Assembly: GCF_900636365.1 (NCBI RefSeq)
Contig: NZ_LR134266.1
Location: 1,934,576 to 1,998,575 of the forward strand
Origin: Streptococcus viridans
GTDB lineage: Bacteria > Bacillota > Bacilli > Lactobacillales > Streptococcaceae
Length of the DNA stretch: 64,000 nt
Direction: 5' to 3'
The first letter of the stretch is position 1. Each line of letters begins with the position of its first letter. This document shows, piece after piece, positions 20,265 to 27,812 of the stretch. The notes below the pieces were generated by a model that saw nothing but the letters and a program-made list of their open reading frames with translations, was not told the DNA's origin and did not search any database. The position numbers and the translations under genes were made by a program.

Positions 20265-20307
20265 CTTTCAGAAAAACTTTAGGAAACTTTCAGCTAGCAA
20301 CTTTAGA
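20265..20307 (+). promoter_or_regulatory. Repeated CTTTCAG/CTTTAG motifs in the VTC/beta-helix divergent region
   Basis: Four near copies, CTTTCAG (20265), CTTTAGG (20277), CTTTCAG (20287) and CTTTAGA (20301), recur at 12, 10 and 14 bp, roughly helical phasing. On the minus strand TTTAAG-N5-CTTAAT-N5-CTTAAG also repeats at 11 bp just left of these. Either could be a response-regulator site; no clear -10 box could be assigned. Confidence 0.4.
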
Positions 20308-20342
20308 CTAGGAGCATATCAATGGAACGAGAGGAAAAGCTC

Positions 20343-21593
20343 ATGAAATCAAACAAATGGAAATTCTTACTAACGGGGGCCGCGACCCTCACCTTACTGA
20401 CAGCTTGTACCCAAGCGTCATCACAATCAGCTACAACAAGCAATACGCCCCAAACAACTGCTACTACTACTTCAAATAGTAAAACCGATAGCTCCAACTA
20501 TTTTACAGATAAGGACAAGGACACTTCTTACGATGAAAGTACAGCCTCTACTGTCAAACTGTCTGGATCTTCTGCAAGTGTATCAGGTGACGGCGTAGCT
20601 GTTTCTGAATCCACTGTGACCATCTCGAAGGCCGGGACCTATGTCATCTCTGGTGAATCCAATGGGGTTCAAATCAAGGTCGAAGCAGGTGACTCAGATG
20701 ATGTTCATATCGTCTTAAAAGGGGTTACCATGACCAACACCAACGCGCCAATCTCTGCTACGAAAGCAGGACATGTCTACTTGACTCTAGCAGATGGCAC
20801 GACCAATACCTTGTCTGACTCAAGTTCAAACAGTGATGAAGATGCAGATGCGGTCATCTTCTCTAAAGGGGATCTCACCATCAATGGTTCGGGTACGCTC
20901 AATATTGATGCCAAGAAGAACAACGGGATCAAGGCCAATGACACTCTCCACATCACAGGCGGAACCTATAAGATCACGGCTGTAGGAGATGCCTTCAACG
21001 TCAATGATGAGCTCAATATCACCGGTACGACGATGACCATCGATGCAGATGAAGATGCGGTCAAGGTGGATAACGATGAAGATACATCTGTCGGAACCAT
21101 GTATCTGTCTGACAATACTATGACCATCTCAGCTGGGGACGATGGTATCCATGCTTCTGGTGATCTGGTCATCGATAGCGGAACCTACAAGGTAAGCGAG
21201 TCTGTCGAAGGTCTCGAAGGAAAATCGATCACCATCAACGGAGGAGATATCACCATCTACTCAACCGATGACGGTGTCAATGCGGCCAATGCCAATGCTA
21301 ACCAAGATGAAATTTTCTTCACCATGAACGGTGGAACTCTCAACGTTGAAGTTGGCCAAGGGGATACCGATCCAATCGACTCTAACGGCAATGTCACTGT
21401 GACTGGAGGAACCATCAATTTGACGGGGCAATCCGGCTTTGACTTTGATGGAACAGCCACCTATACTGGCGGGGATATCTATATCAACGGTGAAAAACAA
21501 ACGGAAATTGTCAATTCCATGCCTGGAGGCGGTGGTGCTCCCGGCGGTGGCGGACCTCAAGGCGGTGGACCTGGCGGGCCTGGTGGACGCTAA
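20343..21593 (+). CDS. Secreted beta-helix lipoprotein (carbohydrate-binding DUF4353/Cthe_2159 type)
   Basis: 416 aa. Signal with lipobox LLTAC, lipid cysteine at residue 22, then a Ser/Thr/Gln-rich linker. About 310 residues follow of short repeating strands (ITINGGDITIYSTDDGVNA, LTINGSGTLNIDAKKNNGI and similar) rich in Asp/Asn turns, typical of the calcium-binding right-handed beta-helix of the Cthe_2159 family. The last 23 residues are almost only Gly and Pro. Start at 20343 is preferred because AGAGGA lies 7 nt before it. Divergent from the VTC operon and inside the same inverted-repeat pair. Confidence 0.82.
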   Translation: MKSNKWKFLLTGAATLTLLTACTQASSQSATTSNTPQTTATTTSNSKTDSSNYFTDKDKDTSYDESTASTVKLSGSSASVSGDGVAVSESTVTISKAGTYVISGESNGVQIKVEAGDSDDVHIVLKGVTMTNTNAPISATKAGHVYLTLADGTTNTLSDSSSNSDEDADAVIFSKGDLTINGSGTLNIDAKKNNGIKANDTLHITGGTYKITAVGDAFNVNDELNITGTTMTIDADEDAVKVDNDEDTSVGTMYLSDNTMTISAGDDGIHASGDLVIDSGTYKVSESVEGLEGKSITINGGDITIYSTDDGVNAANANANQDEIFFTMNGGTLNVEVGQGDTDPIDSNGNVTVTGGTINLTGQSGFDFDGTATYTGGDIYINGEKQTEIVNSMPGGGGAPGGGGPQGGGPGGPGGR

Positions 21594-21626
21594 ATCCCTC
21601 TTCCAAGGCCACTAGCTGAAGCACAC

Positions 21627-21803
21627 AAGAGAGTGGGACAGAAATCGGTCATTCGTTAGAATTCGATTTCGTCGTCCCACCTCCGCACAGTTGAGTAGGG
21701 CTGTAAAAGCTGATGAAATCAGCGTAGTAGAGCCCGCTCAACCACTGCGTCTTGCTCGACAATCCAAAGACAATTGAGAGGCTAGGACTTTTGTCCCAGA
21801 CTC
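21627..21803 (-). repeat. 177-bp structured repeat, copy B (inverted)
   Basis: Reverse-complement copy of 18483-18659 with 5 mismatches and no indels, located 33 bp after the beta-helix gene. Reading rightwards the GTGGGAC hairpin comes first and the GAGGCT hairpin last. The remaining sequence up to the next gene (21804-21910) holds only a promoter-like AT-rich stretch. Confidence 0.9.
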
Positions 21804-21910
21804 CACGCTTCAAATGAGATAGAGTTGAACTCTCCTGTTTTTTCGTGCTTTCCAAGCTTTTATAGTGTACAATAGAAGAAATAGCGCTCTATAATTAGAA
21901 AGGGATTTAC

Positions 21911-22579
21911 ATGATGTCTAAAAAAATTACTCTCCTTGCAACGCTCTTTTTGAGTCTTTTCTTCTTGACAGCCTGTATGCCTGATTTTGAATCACATTTC
22001 AAACCGGATGAAACGAGCTCTCGTGCCTCTTCTAAAAAACAAGAGAAAAGTGAAAAAGAAGCCTCATCATCAAAAAAATCATCTAAAGCTAGCTCTTCCA
22101 AAAAAGAGAAGAAAGAGTTTCAGACGGAAACCAGCTCTAGCAAAAAAATGGAGGAGCTCCCTGCCAATGCTAGCGAAGCTCCAAAAGACAAGATCTATGC
22201 AACTGGCGATTCTGTCGTTTACTATAAAAAATATGACGGTGGATTAAAAGTACATACACCTGATTTCGAAGGCTATACAACAAAAATAGTCAAAAAAATT
22301 CTTGGAAAACCTGAAAAAACCCATGTTGATTCAAATTATATGCTCGAGACCTTCTCAGAAAAGGAACGGGAAAATCTGGTCAAACTTTATCAAGAGGGAC
22401 ACTTAACAGAAGAACAGCTCCATGCTTTTTGGGCTGGTGTAATCGATCTAGCTCAAACGGCTCAATTAGAGCAAACGTTTACAGTCTTTACCTACAAAGA
22501 AGGACAAGTTCAACTTGTCTTTAAGGATGACAACCTTGTCTATATTACTCCAGATCCAGAAGTGCTTTATTTTAACTAA
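21911..22579 (+). CDS. DUF4947-type lipoprotein
   Basis: 222 aa surface lipoprotein of unknown function. Signal MMSKKITLLATLF...FFLTACMPD with lipid cysteine at residue 22. Residues 35-85 form a low-complexity Ser/Lys/Glu linker, and a compact C-terminal domain of about 120 residues (KIYATGDSVVYYKKYDG... VYITPDPEVLYFN) resembles the streptococcal DUF4947 family from memory. GGGA lies 6 nt before the ATG. Monocistronic, followed by a strong terminator. Confidence 0.72.
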   Translation: MMSKKITLLATLFLSLFFLTACMPDFESHFKPDETSSRASSKKQEKSEKEASSSKKSSKASSSKKEKKEFQTETSSSKKMEELPANASEAPKDKIYATGDSVVYYKKYDGGLKVHTPDFEGYTTKIVKKILGKPEKTHVDSNYMLETFSEKERENLVKLYQEGHLTEEQLHAFWAGVIDLAQTAQLEQTFTVFTYKEGQVQLVFKDDNLVYITPDPEVLYFN

Positions 22580-22582
22580 GAA

Positions 22583-22614
22583 AAATCCCCTTTCTCCGTT
22601 GAGAAGGGGGATTT
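22583..22614 (+). terminator. Terminator of the DUF4947 lipoprotein gene
   Basis: AAATCCCCTTTCTC (22583-22596) pairs with GAGAAGGGGGATTT (22601-22614), with one G-T wobble and a 4-nt loop. The right arm runs straight into the parS-like site. Confidence 0.8.
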
Positions 22615-22629
22615 GTTTCACATGAAACT
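22614..22629. promoter_or_regulatory. Degenerate parS-like site
   Basis: TGTTTCACATGAAACT matches the parS consensus TGTTTCACGTGAAACA at 14 of 16 positions. It is intergenic and about 41 kb from oriC. The central CG-to-CA change makes ParB binding uncertain. Confidence 0.45.
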
Positions 22630-22644
22630 ATGGATAGAGGAAGT

Positions 22645-25440
22645 CTAGTCTTCTTCCATCTTTTGAGGTTGATAGGCCAACATTCCTAAACCAATACACA
22701 AGCCCAAAACCAGGGTAAGGAAGGTGACTTGCCCACCTATCTGACCCGACAAGGAAATGGCTTCCCGTAGTCCCGATACGGTATAGCTCATTGGCAACAG
22801 CGGATGAATGGTTTGGAAGAAACGATTGGTGAGGGCAAGCGGATAAGTCCCTGCGCTAGAAGCCAGTTGAAGGAGCAAGAGAATCAAAGAGATAAAAGCT
22901 CCTACCTTGTTGTTCCATGTTGTTAAGGCAGTCACCATGGACATGAAGGTCACACTTCCTAACACACAGAGGAAGAGAGTCAAGCTTTCATGGTTTGCCG
23001 CCATTCCGAGCAGGTGGACAGCTCCGTAGACCAGGACACCAGCCAAGACAGCAATCATCCCGTTCACTTCCAATCTCGATTTAAGCCAAGCCCAACGACT
23101 TTCTGGATGACGCCCAGATGGCAATTTGGCAAAAATCATATTGGTAGAGAGAGCCGCGACGAAAAGGGCAACAGATATCATATAAGGCGCCATTCCTACT
23201 CCGTTCACTGGAACATTGTCATGGTCTGTCTTTGAAAGGGTGATTGGATCTGACAATACGCTTGCATTTTCTTTTTCAGTGCTAGCGCTATTTAGTTGAT
23301 CTTTGGCTGAACTCAAGCCCTGACTAAGATTCTGACTACCTGTTTGAAGATCACCCAAGCCTCCGACAAGAACCTGGCCTCCTGTCGCTAATCGACCTGA
23401 GCCATCGGCTATTTTAGTTGCACCATCCGCCAATTGATGAGAACCTGATAGTAACTGACCTGATTTATCCGATAACTGATCGACTCCTGATACGAGTTGA
23501 TCAACACCGCTAGCCAAGACTGGTGTTTGAGTATTTAATTGACTGATCCCACTAGCTAACAGTCCAGCGCCTGTTGTTAATTCACTAGACTTACTAGTCA
23601 ATTGGTTGGCTCCTGAAGCTAACTGATTCATTCCAGCAGTCAGTGTTGGCATTTTCCCATTTAAGTCTCCCAATCCTGTTGCTAGTTGACTACTTCCCAT
23701 TATCAAGTCATTAGATTTCTGCTCCAGTTGACTTGTCCCTGCACTCAATTGAGTAGCTCCTGCTATCAAGCTACTGCTATTATCCGTAAGCTGACTAGCT
23801 CCGCCAGCTAATTGATCTACTCCTGTCGTATAGAGTTGAACTCCCTGGTTAAGGGTTTGGCTTGCTGGTAGAAGTTGCTCTGGCACTGCTGTCTGTAGGG
23901 AGCTCAAACTAGTTGAAAGAGTATTCAAGGTAGACGAAGCTGTTGGCAAGATCTGGTTGGCACTTTCTTTTACTGTGGCCAAGGGACTCTCGGTCGTTAA
24001 GCCTTCTTGCAAGCCTTGAACAGTGGTTAAAATCGCTTGAGCCGCAGTCTCCGTGGTACTTGAAGTAGCAGAGACAGCAGCCGTTATTTCTGCCTGTTGC
24101 TCAGCTGTCATTGATTGATAGGCAGCAGTAGCTTGAAGATTTGCTAACACCGAATTGCGGTCAGCCTGTGCAGCTGCTGAAATCCCTTGAGCAGATGTTG
24201 CGATGCTTGCCAAAGCTGTGCTGAGTTGACTAGTATCTCCACTCGTGTTCTGAATGGCTTCATTTAATTGGGTGAGGCCTGCTGTTAATTGGGCAAGTTG
24301 CTCTTGTTGATTTGGTTGCGGAGTAAGTTGGGTGGATAAGGTTTGAATGCCTGCCTCTAACTGAGACACTCCATTTCTTAATGTTTCCGATTGGCCGCTT
24401 AATTGACTAGCTCCACCACTGAGAGTAGCAAGCCCTGAGCTATAGCTTGTTAGGCCAGCCGTCAAGTTACTAGCACCAAGATTCAACTGACTAACTCCCT
24501 TTGTGTAGGTATCCAGTCCCGTTGAGAGAGTCGTCATCCCTGTATGCAATTGGCCAATTCCAGATGCTAACTGAGGCGTTTGACTAGCCATTTGGTTCAA
24601 ACCATCTCCTAGCTGTCCAACACCAGATGTATAGGTCGTCAGTCCACTACTAAAGGTAGTAAAACCATCATGAAGTTGCCCAACTCCCGATACGAGGGTG
24701 GGAACTTTCTCCTGCATTTGATGAAGACCAGTTCCTAATTGCCCAACTCCATTGGTGTAGGCCAAGAGTCCAGTGCTAAGAGTCTGTGCCCCATTTGAAA
24801 AAGACAGACTCGAATTGGACAAGGTGGTCAAATGGTCTGTCAGAGTCTGTCCACCCTCTTTTAGCTGACCAGCACCGGTCGCTAATTTCTGGCTTCCTTC
24901 CGCTGCTGTTCCCATACCTGTCTTCAAGCTTCCCATCTTTTCGAAAAGAGCGCTGGTATAGGTTTGGGTGACATTACTAGCAACGGTTTGCTGGATTTTT
25001 ATCATGGCTGAATCACTCATCTTACCAGCAATAAAGCTATGGCCACTAGATGTTTGGTAGGCAATGGTCATCTGTTCTGGGTGATTGGTTAAGATAGAAG
25101 CAGCTTTAGCAGATAGATCCTTAGGCAAGGTCACCACCATATAGTAATCACCCTTTTCCAACCCCTCTTTAGCTTCTCTTTCATCAACAATATGGAAATC
25201 CAGGGCGTCACTTTTCTCAAAATTGGACACCATGTCTTTTCCGATTGTCAATTTTTCTTCCTGATAACGAGCTGGCTGGTCTTGATTGACAACTGCTACT
25301 GGCAGGTCGGAAACCTTGCCATAAGGATCCCACATAGAGGATAGAAAGATTACATTGTAGAGAGCTGGTATCAAGGCAACCCCTATCATCACAACGATGA
25401 AGGTCGGTTTCCTAAAAATCGCTTTCCATTCCTTAAACAT
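22645..25440 (-). CDS. YhgE/Pip-type membrane protein
   Basis: 931 aa from the ATG at 25440 (AAAGGAGG at good spacing). Membrane helix near residues 13-33 with the family signature SSMWDPYGKVSDLPVAVVNQD, then a very long extracytoplasmic region of Gly/Leu/Gln repeats (LxxGxxQLxxG). From about residue 228 these form three copies of a 42-residue unit. About five or six helices follow from residue 755 to the end. The architecture is that of YhgE/phage-infection-protein (Pip) and ABC-2-like proteins; role unknown. Divergent from a TetR gene that shares its operator region. Confidence 0.88.
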   Translation of the reverse strand: MFKEWKAIFRKPTFIVVMIGVALIPALYNVIFLSSMWDPYGKVSDLPVAVVNQDQPARYQEEKLTIGKDMVSNFEKSDALDFHIVDEREAKEGLEKGDYYMVVTLPKDLSAKAASILTNHPEQMTIAYQTSSGHSFIAGKMSDSAMIKIQQTVASNVTQTYTSALFEKMGSLKTGMGTAAEGSQKLATGAGQLKEGGQTLTDHLTTLSNSSLSFSNGAQTLSTGLLAYTNGVGQLGTGLHQMQEKVPTLVSGVGQLHDGFTTFSSGLTTYTSGVGQLGDGLNQMASQTPQLASGIGQLHTGMTTLSTGLDTYTKGVSQLNLGASNLTAGLTSYSSGLATLSGGASQLSGQSETLRNGVSQLEAGIQTLSTQLTPQPNQQEQLAQLTAGLTQLNEAIQNTSGDTSQLSTALASIATSAQGISAAAQADRNSVLANLQATAAYQSMTAEQQAEITAAVSATSSTTETAAQAILTTVQGLQEGLTTESPLATVKESANQILPTASSTLNTLSTSLSSLQTAVPEQLLPASQTLNQGVQLYTTGVDQLAGGASQLTDNSSSLIAGATQLSAGTSQLEQKSNDLIMGSSQLATGLGDLNGKMPTLTAGMNQLASGANQLTSKSSELTTGAGLLASGISQLNTQTPVLASGVDQLVSGVDQLSDKSGQLLSGSHQLADGATKIADGSGRLATGGQVLVGGLGDLQTGSQNLSQGLSSAKDQLNSASTEKENASVLSDPITLSKTDHDNVPVNGVGMAPYMISVALFVAALSTNMIFAKLPSGRHPESRWAWLKSRLEVNGMIAVLAGVLVYGAVHLLGMAANHESLTLFLCVLGSVTFMSMVTALTTWNNKVGAFISLILLLLQLASSAGTYPLALTNRFFQTIHPLLPMSYTVSGLREAISLSGQIGGQVTFLTLVLGLCIGLGMLAYQPQKMEED

Positions 25441-25455
25441 TTTTTGCCTCCTTTT

Positions 25456-25547
25456 TATACACATTGTCTAATTTTTTGATATAATTGATTATACAGTTCT
25501 TCTTAAAAACCGCAAGTTAAAAAACTTATTTTTGGACACTGTGTATA
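25456..25547. promoter_or_regulatory. Paired TetR operators between pip-like and tetR genes
   Basis: TTGGACACTGTGTATA (25532-25547, plus) and TTAGACAATGTGTATA (25471-25456, minus) differ at two positions only and point away from each other. One lies upstream of each divergent gene. Each has the ACAxTGTGT half-palindrome expected of a TetR-family site. The tetR-side copy contains the start of a TATAAT -10 box. Confidence 0.65.
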
Positions 25548-25575
25548 ATTTTGTTTATAAAAGAGGGAGACTAAA

Positions 25576-26112
25576 ATGGTTACCGAAAGCAATAAGCGAA
25601 TAAAAACAAAACGGATCATCCAGGAAGCTATGGTTAACCTCCTTCATAGAGAGTCCTTTGATGAGATTTCAACCGTTCAGTTGGCAAAAGAAGCCGGTAT
25701 CAGCCGGAGTAGCTTCTATACCCACTACCGCGATAAGTACGATATGATTGAGCGCTACCAACAGGAATTTTTCCACAAAGTTGAATACATCTTCGACAAA
25801 CAACAAGATGATAAACACCAAGCTGTTACCGAAGTTTTCGAATTTCTCACCAAGGAGCCCCTCTTTGCTGTCCTTCTAACCGAGAATGGGACAAAAGAAA
25901 TTCAATCCTTCTTGCGGCACAAGCTACAAGTTCTACTAGTGGATAGCTTGCAAGAGCGTTATGGCCATCGATCTTTGACCGAAATCGAAAGAGACTACAG
26001 TTCTGTCTACCTCACCAATGCCTTCTTTGGAGTCTGTCAAATGTGGGTGGCGCGTGGTCAAAAAGAAAGCCCCCAACAAATGGCGGACTTCCTATTAAAA
26101 ATGCTGGAATAA
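25576..26112 (+). CDS. TetR/AcrR-family regulator
   Basis: 178 aa. N-terminal helix-turn-helix STVQLAKEAGISRSSFYTHYRDKYDMIERY (about residues 33-62), then an all-helical ligand domain with a C-terminal TetR_C-like region. Divergent from the YhgE/Pip gene across 135 bp holding two near-identical operators, so it most likely represses both itself and the Pip-like gene. AGAGGGAG precedes the ATG. Confidence 0.88.
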   Translation: MVTESNKRIKTKRIIQEAMVNLLHRESFDEISTVQLAKEAGISRSSFYTHYRDKYDMIERYQQEFFHKVEYIFDKQQDDKHQAVTEVFEFLTKEPLFAVLLTENGTKEIQSFLRHKLQVLLVDSLQERYGHRSLTEIERDYSSVYLTNAFFGVCQMWVARGQKESPQQMADFLLKMLE

Positions 26113-26136
26113 AAAAGAGACCTCGGTCTCTTTTTT
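26111..26136. terminator. tetR terminator, copy 1
   Basis: AAAAAAGAGACC and GGTCTCTTTTTT form a 12-bp stem closed by C(CTCG)G. The stem lies directly on the tetR stop. The same hairpin recurs at 26388-26410. Confidence 0.88.
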
Positions 26137-26224
26137 GAATGTAAACAAACTATTGTTTTACATAAAACGGCCAGATGATTTTCAAAAATGACTTTTATTT
26201 TTTTAGCCATTTAATAAAAAGATT

Positions 26225-26364
26225 AAAAACTTCCCGCCGTGAGAAAAGTGTTAGAGATACTAGTGTCTCTAACACTCGGGAGTTTTGAGACCTTAGGCTC
26301 AAAACTAAGTCATGGAACTTCGTAGAAGTTCGCTGACGTCCGTACTCACCTAAGGGAAGTTTTT
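26225..26364. other. Multi-stem structured element
   Basis: A closing stem of 11 perfect bp, AAAAACTTCCC (26225-26235) with GGGAAGTTTTT (26354-26364), and a second stem GTGAG/CTCAC (26239-26243 and 26345-26349) enclose three hairpins. These are GTGTTAGAGA/TCTCTAACAC (26248-26275), AGTTTTGAG/CTCAAAACT (26281-26306) and GTCA-GAACTTC/GAAGTTC-TGAC (26309-26337). No open reading frame explains it. It could be a small RNA, a palindromic repeat element or a mobile remnant; I do not recognise it. Its left flank (26137-26224) is AT-rich and holds no gene. Confidence 0.75.
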
Positions 26365-26387
26365 CAGAAGACTTTATCTTAAATCTG

Positions 26388-26410
26388 AAAAGAGACCTCG
26401 GTCTCTTTTT
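26388..26410 (-). terminator. comB terminator, copy 2 of the duplicated hairpin
   Basis: AAAAGAGACC/GGTCTCTTTT, identical over 23 bp to 26113-26135. It lies 14 bp past the comB stop and terminates the comAB transcript on the minus strand. Confidence 0.85.
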
Positions 26411-26423
26411 ATATTATCTTTCT

Positions 26424-27785
26424 TTAGTTCCCCGCTCCTAAAAATTGATCCACAAAGAAACTAAAGTAAGATTTTTCTCCTGTGATCAGAACACACTTCC
26501 CTTCCAATCCGTACCGTAGAAGTTTTGCCTCATAATCCTTGAGACGAAGAACTCCCTCGATTTTGAAAAAATTCCCCTGTTCTGTCCGAGTGGCACTCGA
26601 AGCAATGGAGCTAATACGGGCCTCTAGCGTAATTGGTTTTTGTTTACTTCCCTGCGTGCTAAAGCGAATCCGATCTCCCACATGAATCGTAGCTATATCT
26701 TTTGAAGGAATATAGGTAACAATCTTGACTTCTTTTTCTTTCTGAATGAGTGGATAAACTTGTGCCAAAGGAGTGCCTTCTGCTACAATACTCGCTCCTT
26801 TTGTTTCATCATTCAAATGAATTACCCCTTCATCCTTGGCTAGAATCCGAGTCTTCTGAAGAAGAGTTTCTTGTGTTTTTAACTTACTGTCTAAATCTGC
26901 GATTTGCTGAGAAAGAAGCAACAGATCTTGTCCAACCTTACTTAGCTGTTGAGCTTTCAGCGAGGCTATTTGACTATCTAAACTGGTCGAAAAAGCTTGT
27001 TGACTTCCGGATCCCGCATATTGAATTCGATAATTAGAAATACTCGCTTCTAGCTGCTGGATTTGACTATCCAGTTGACTGATAAAAGAAGCTTGTGCTT
27101 GAGCGTTTTCTTCTCCATGTGGTTGCTGAGCGTAACTCTGGTAGAGGGAGTAAAGTGGATGAGTCGCATCCAGACTTCTTTCCTCTAGGAGAGCTGATTT
27201 TAGACTACGGTAATCAGCTAATCGCTTCTCCTGGTCTTGGATAGCTTGGCCAATTTCTGCTTGACTGGAACTTGCACTGGCATTTTGAGAAGCAATAGTC
27301 GCATTTTGTTGATGGGCTTGCGCTTGGAGAATCGCTATCTGTTGCTGGTAATCCTTAAACAGCTGATCATACCCAAAATGCTCATTTCCTGTAAACTGAC
27401 TCTCCCCGGTCTCAATGCTCGTTTTCAACAGTTTTAATTGTTCCTCCTGTTTCTTCAAGAGATCTAGCTGTTGCGTCAAGCTCATTCCTTGTTGTTTTTC
27501 CTGATCCTCCTGGTATTCTACCAAAATTTCGCCCTTCTTAATCTCTTTATTTTCCTTCAAATGGTTGACTTGAATGGGAGAATTACTCGTTGACTGGATT
27601 TGGTCCACCACGCGCGTAGCTTCAATCGTCCCACGACTAGACAAGGTTACTTCCTTCTTGGCAAAGACAGAGAAGCCTACAATAAACAGTAGTAAAAGAA
27701 AACAAGGGACTACCCACAAACTAGCAAAATTATGGAAACGTTTCTGATAGAATTCTGCACTTTCAAAATATTTTTCGTTCATCAT
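26424..27785 (-). CDS. comB: Competence pheromone export accessory protein ComB
   Basis: Membrane-fusion-type partner of the ComA exporter. 453 aa: one N-terminal helix (about residues 23-43), a biotinyl-lipoyl-like half (GTIEATRVVDQIQS), a long Gln-rich coiled coil (about residues 95-330) and a C-terminal beta domain. This is the bacteriocin-secretion accessory protein (MesE/ComB/BlpB) layout. It lies 27 bp downstream of comA. The ComE-type repeats before comA, matching those of comC, favour ComB over a bacteriocin-specific BlpB. Confidence 0.9.
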   Translation of the reverse strand: MMNEKYFESAEFYQKRFHNFASLWVVPCFLLLLFIVGFSVFAKKEVTLSSRGTIEATRVVDQIQSTSNSPIQVNHLKENKEIKKGEILVEYQEDQEKQQGMSLTQQLDLLKKQEEQLKLLKTSIETGESQFTGNEHFGYDQLFKDYQQQIAILQAQAHQQNATIASQNASASSSQAEIGQAIQDQEKRLADYRSLKSALLEERSLDATHPLYSLYQSYAQQPHGEENAQAQASFISQLDSQIQQLEASISNYRIQYAGSGSQQAFSTSLDSQIASLKAQQLSKVGQDLLLLSQQIADLDSKLKTQETLLQKTRILAKDEGVIHLNDETKGASIVAEGTPLAQVYPLIQKEKEVKIVTYIPSKDIATIHVGDRIRFSTQGSKQKPITLEARISSIASSATRTEQGNFFKIEGVLRLKDYEAKLLRYGLEGKCVLITGEKSYFSFFVDQFLGAGN

Positions 27786-27812
27786 ACTCTCTTTTTTTCT
27801 CCTAGTCCTCTC

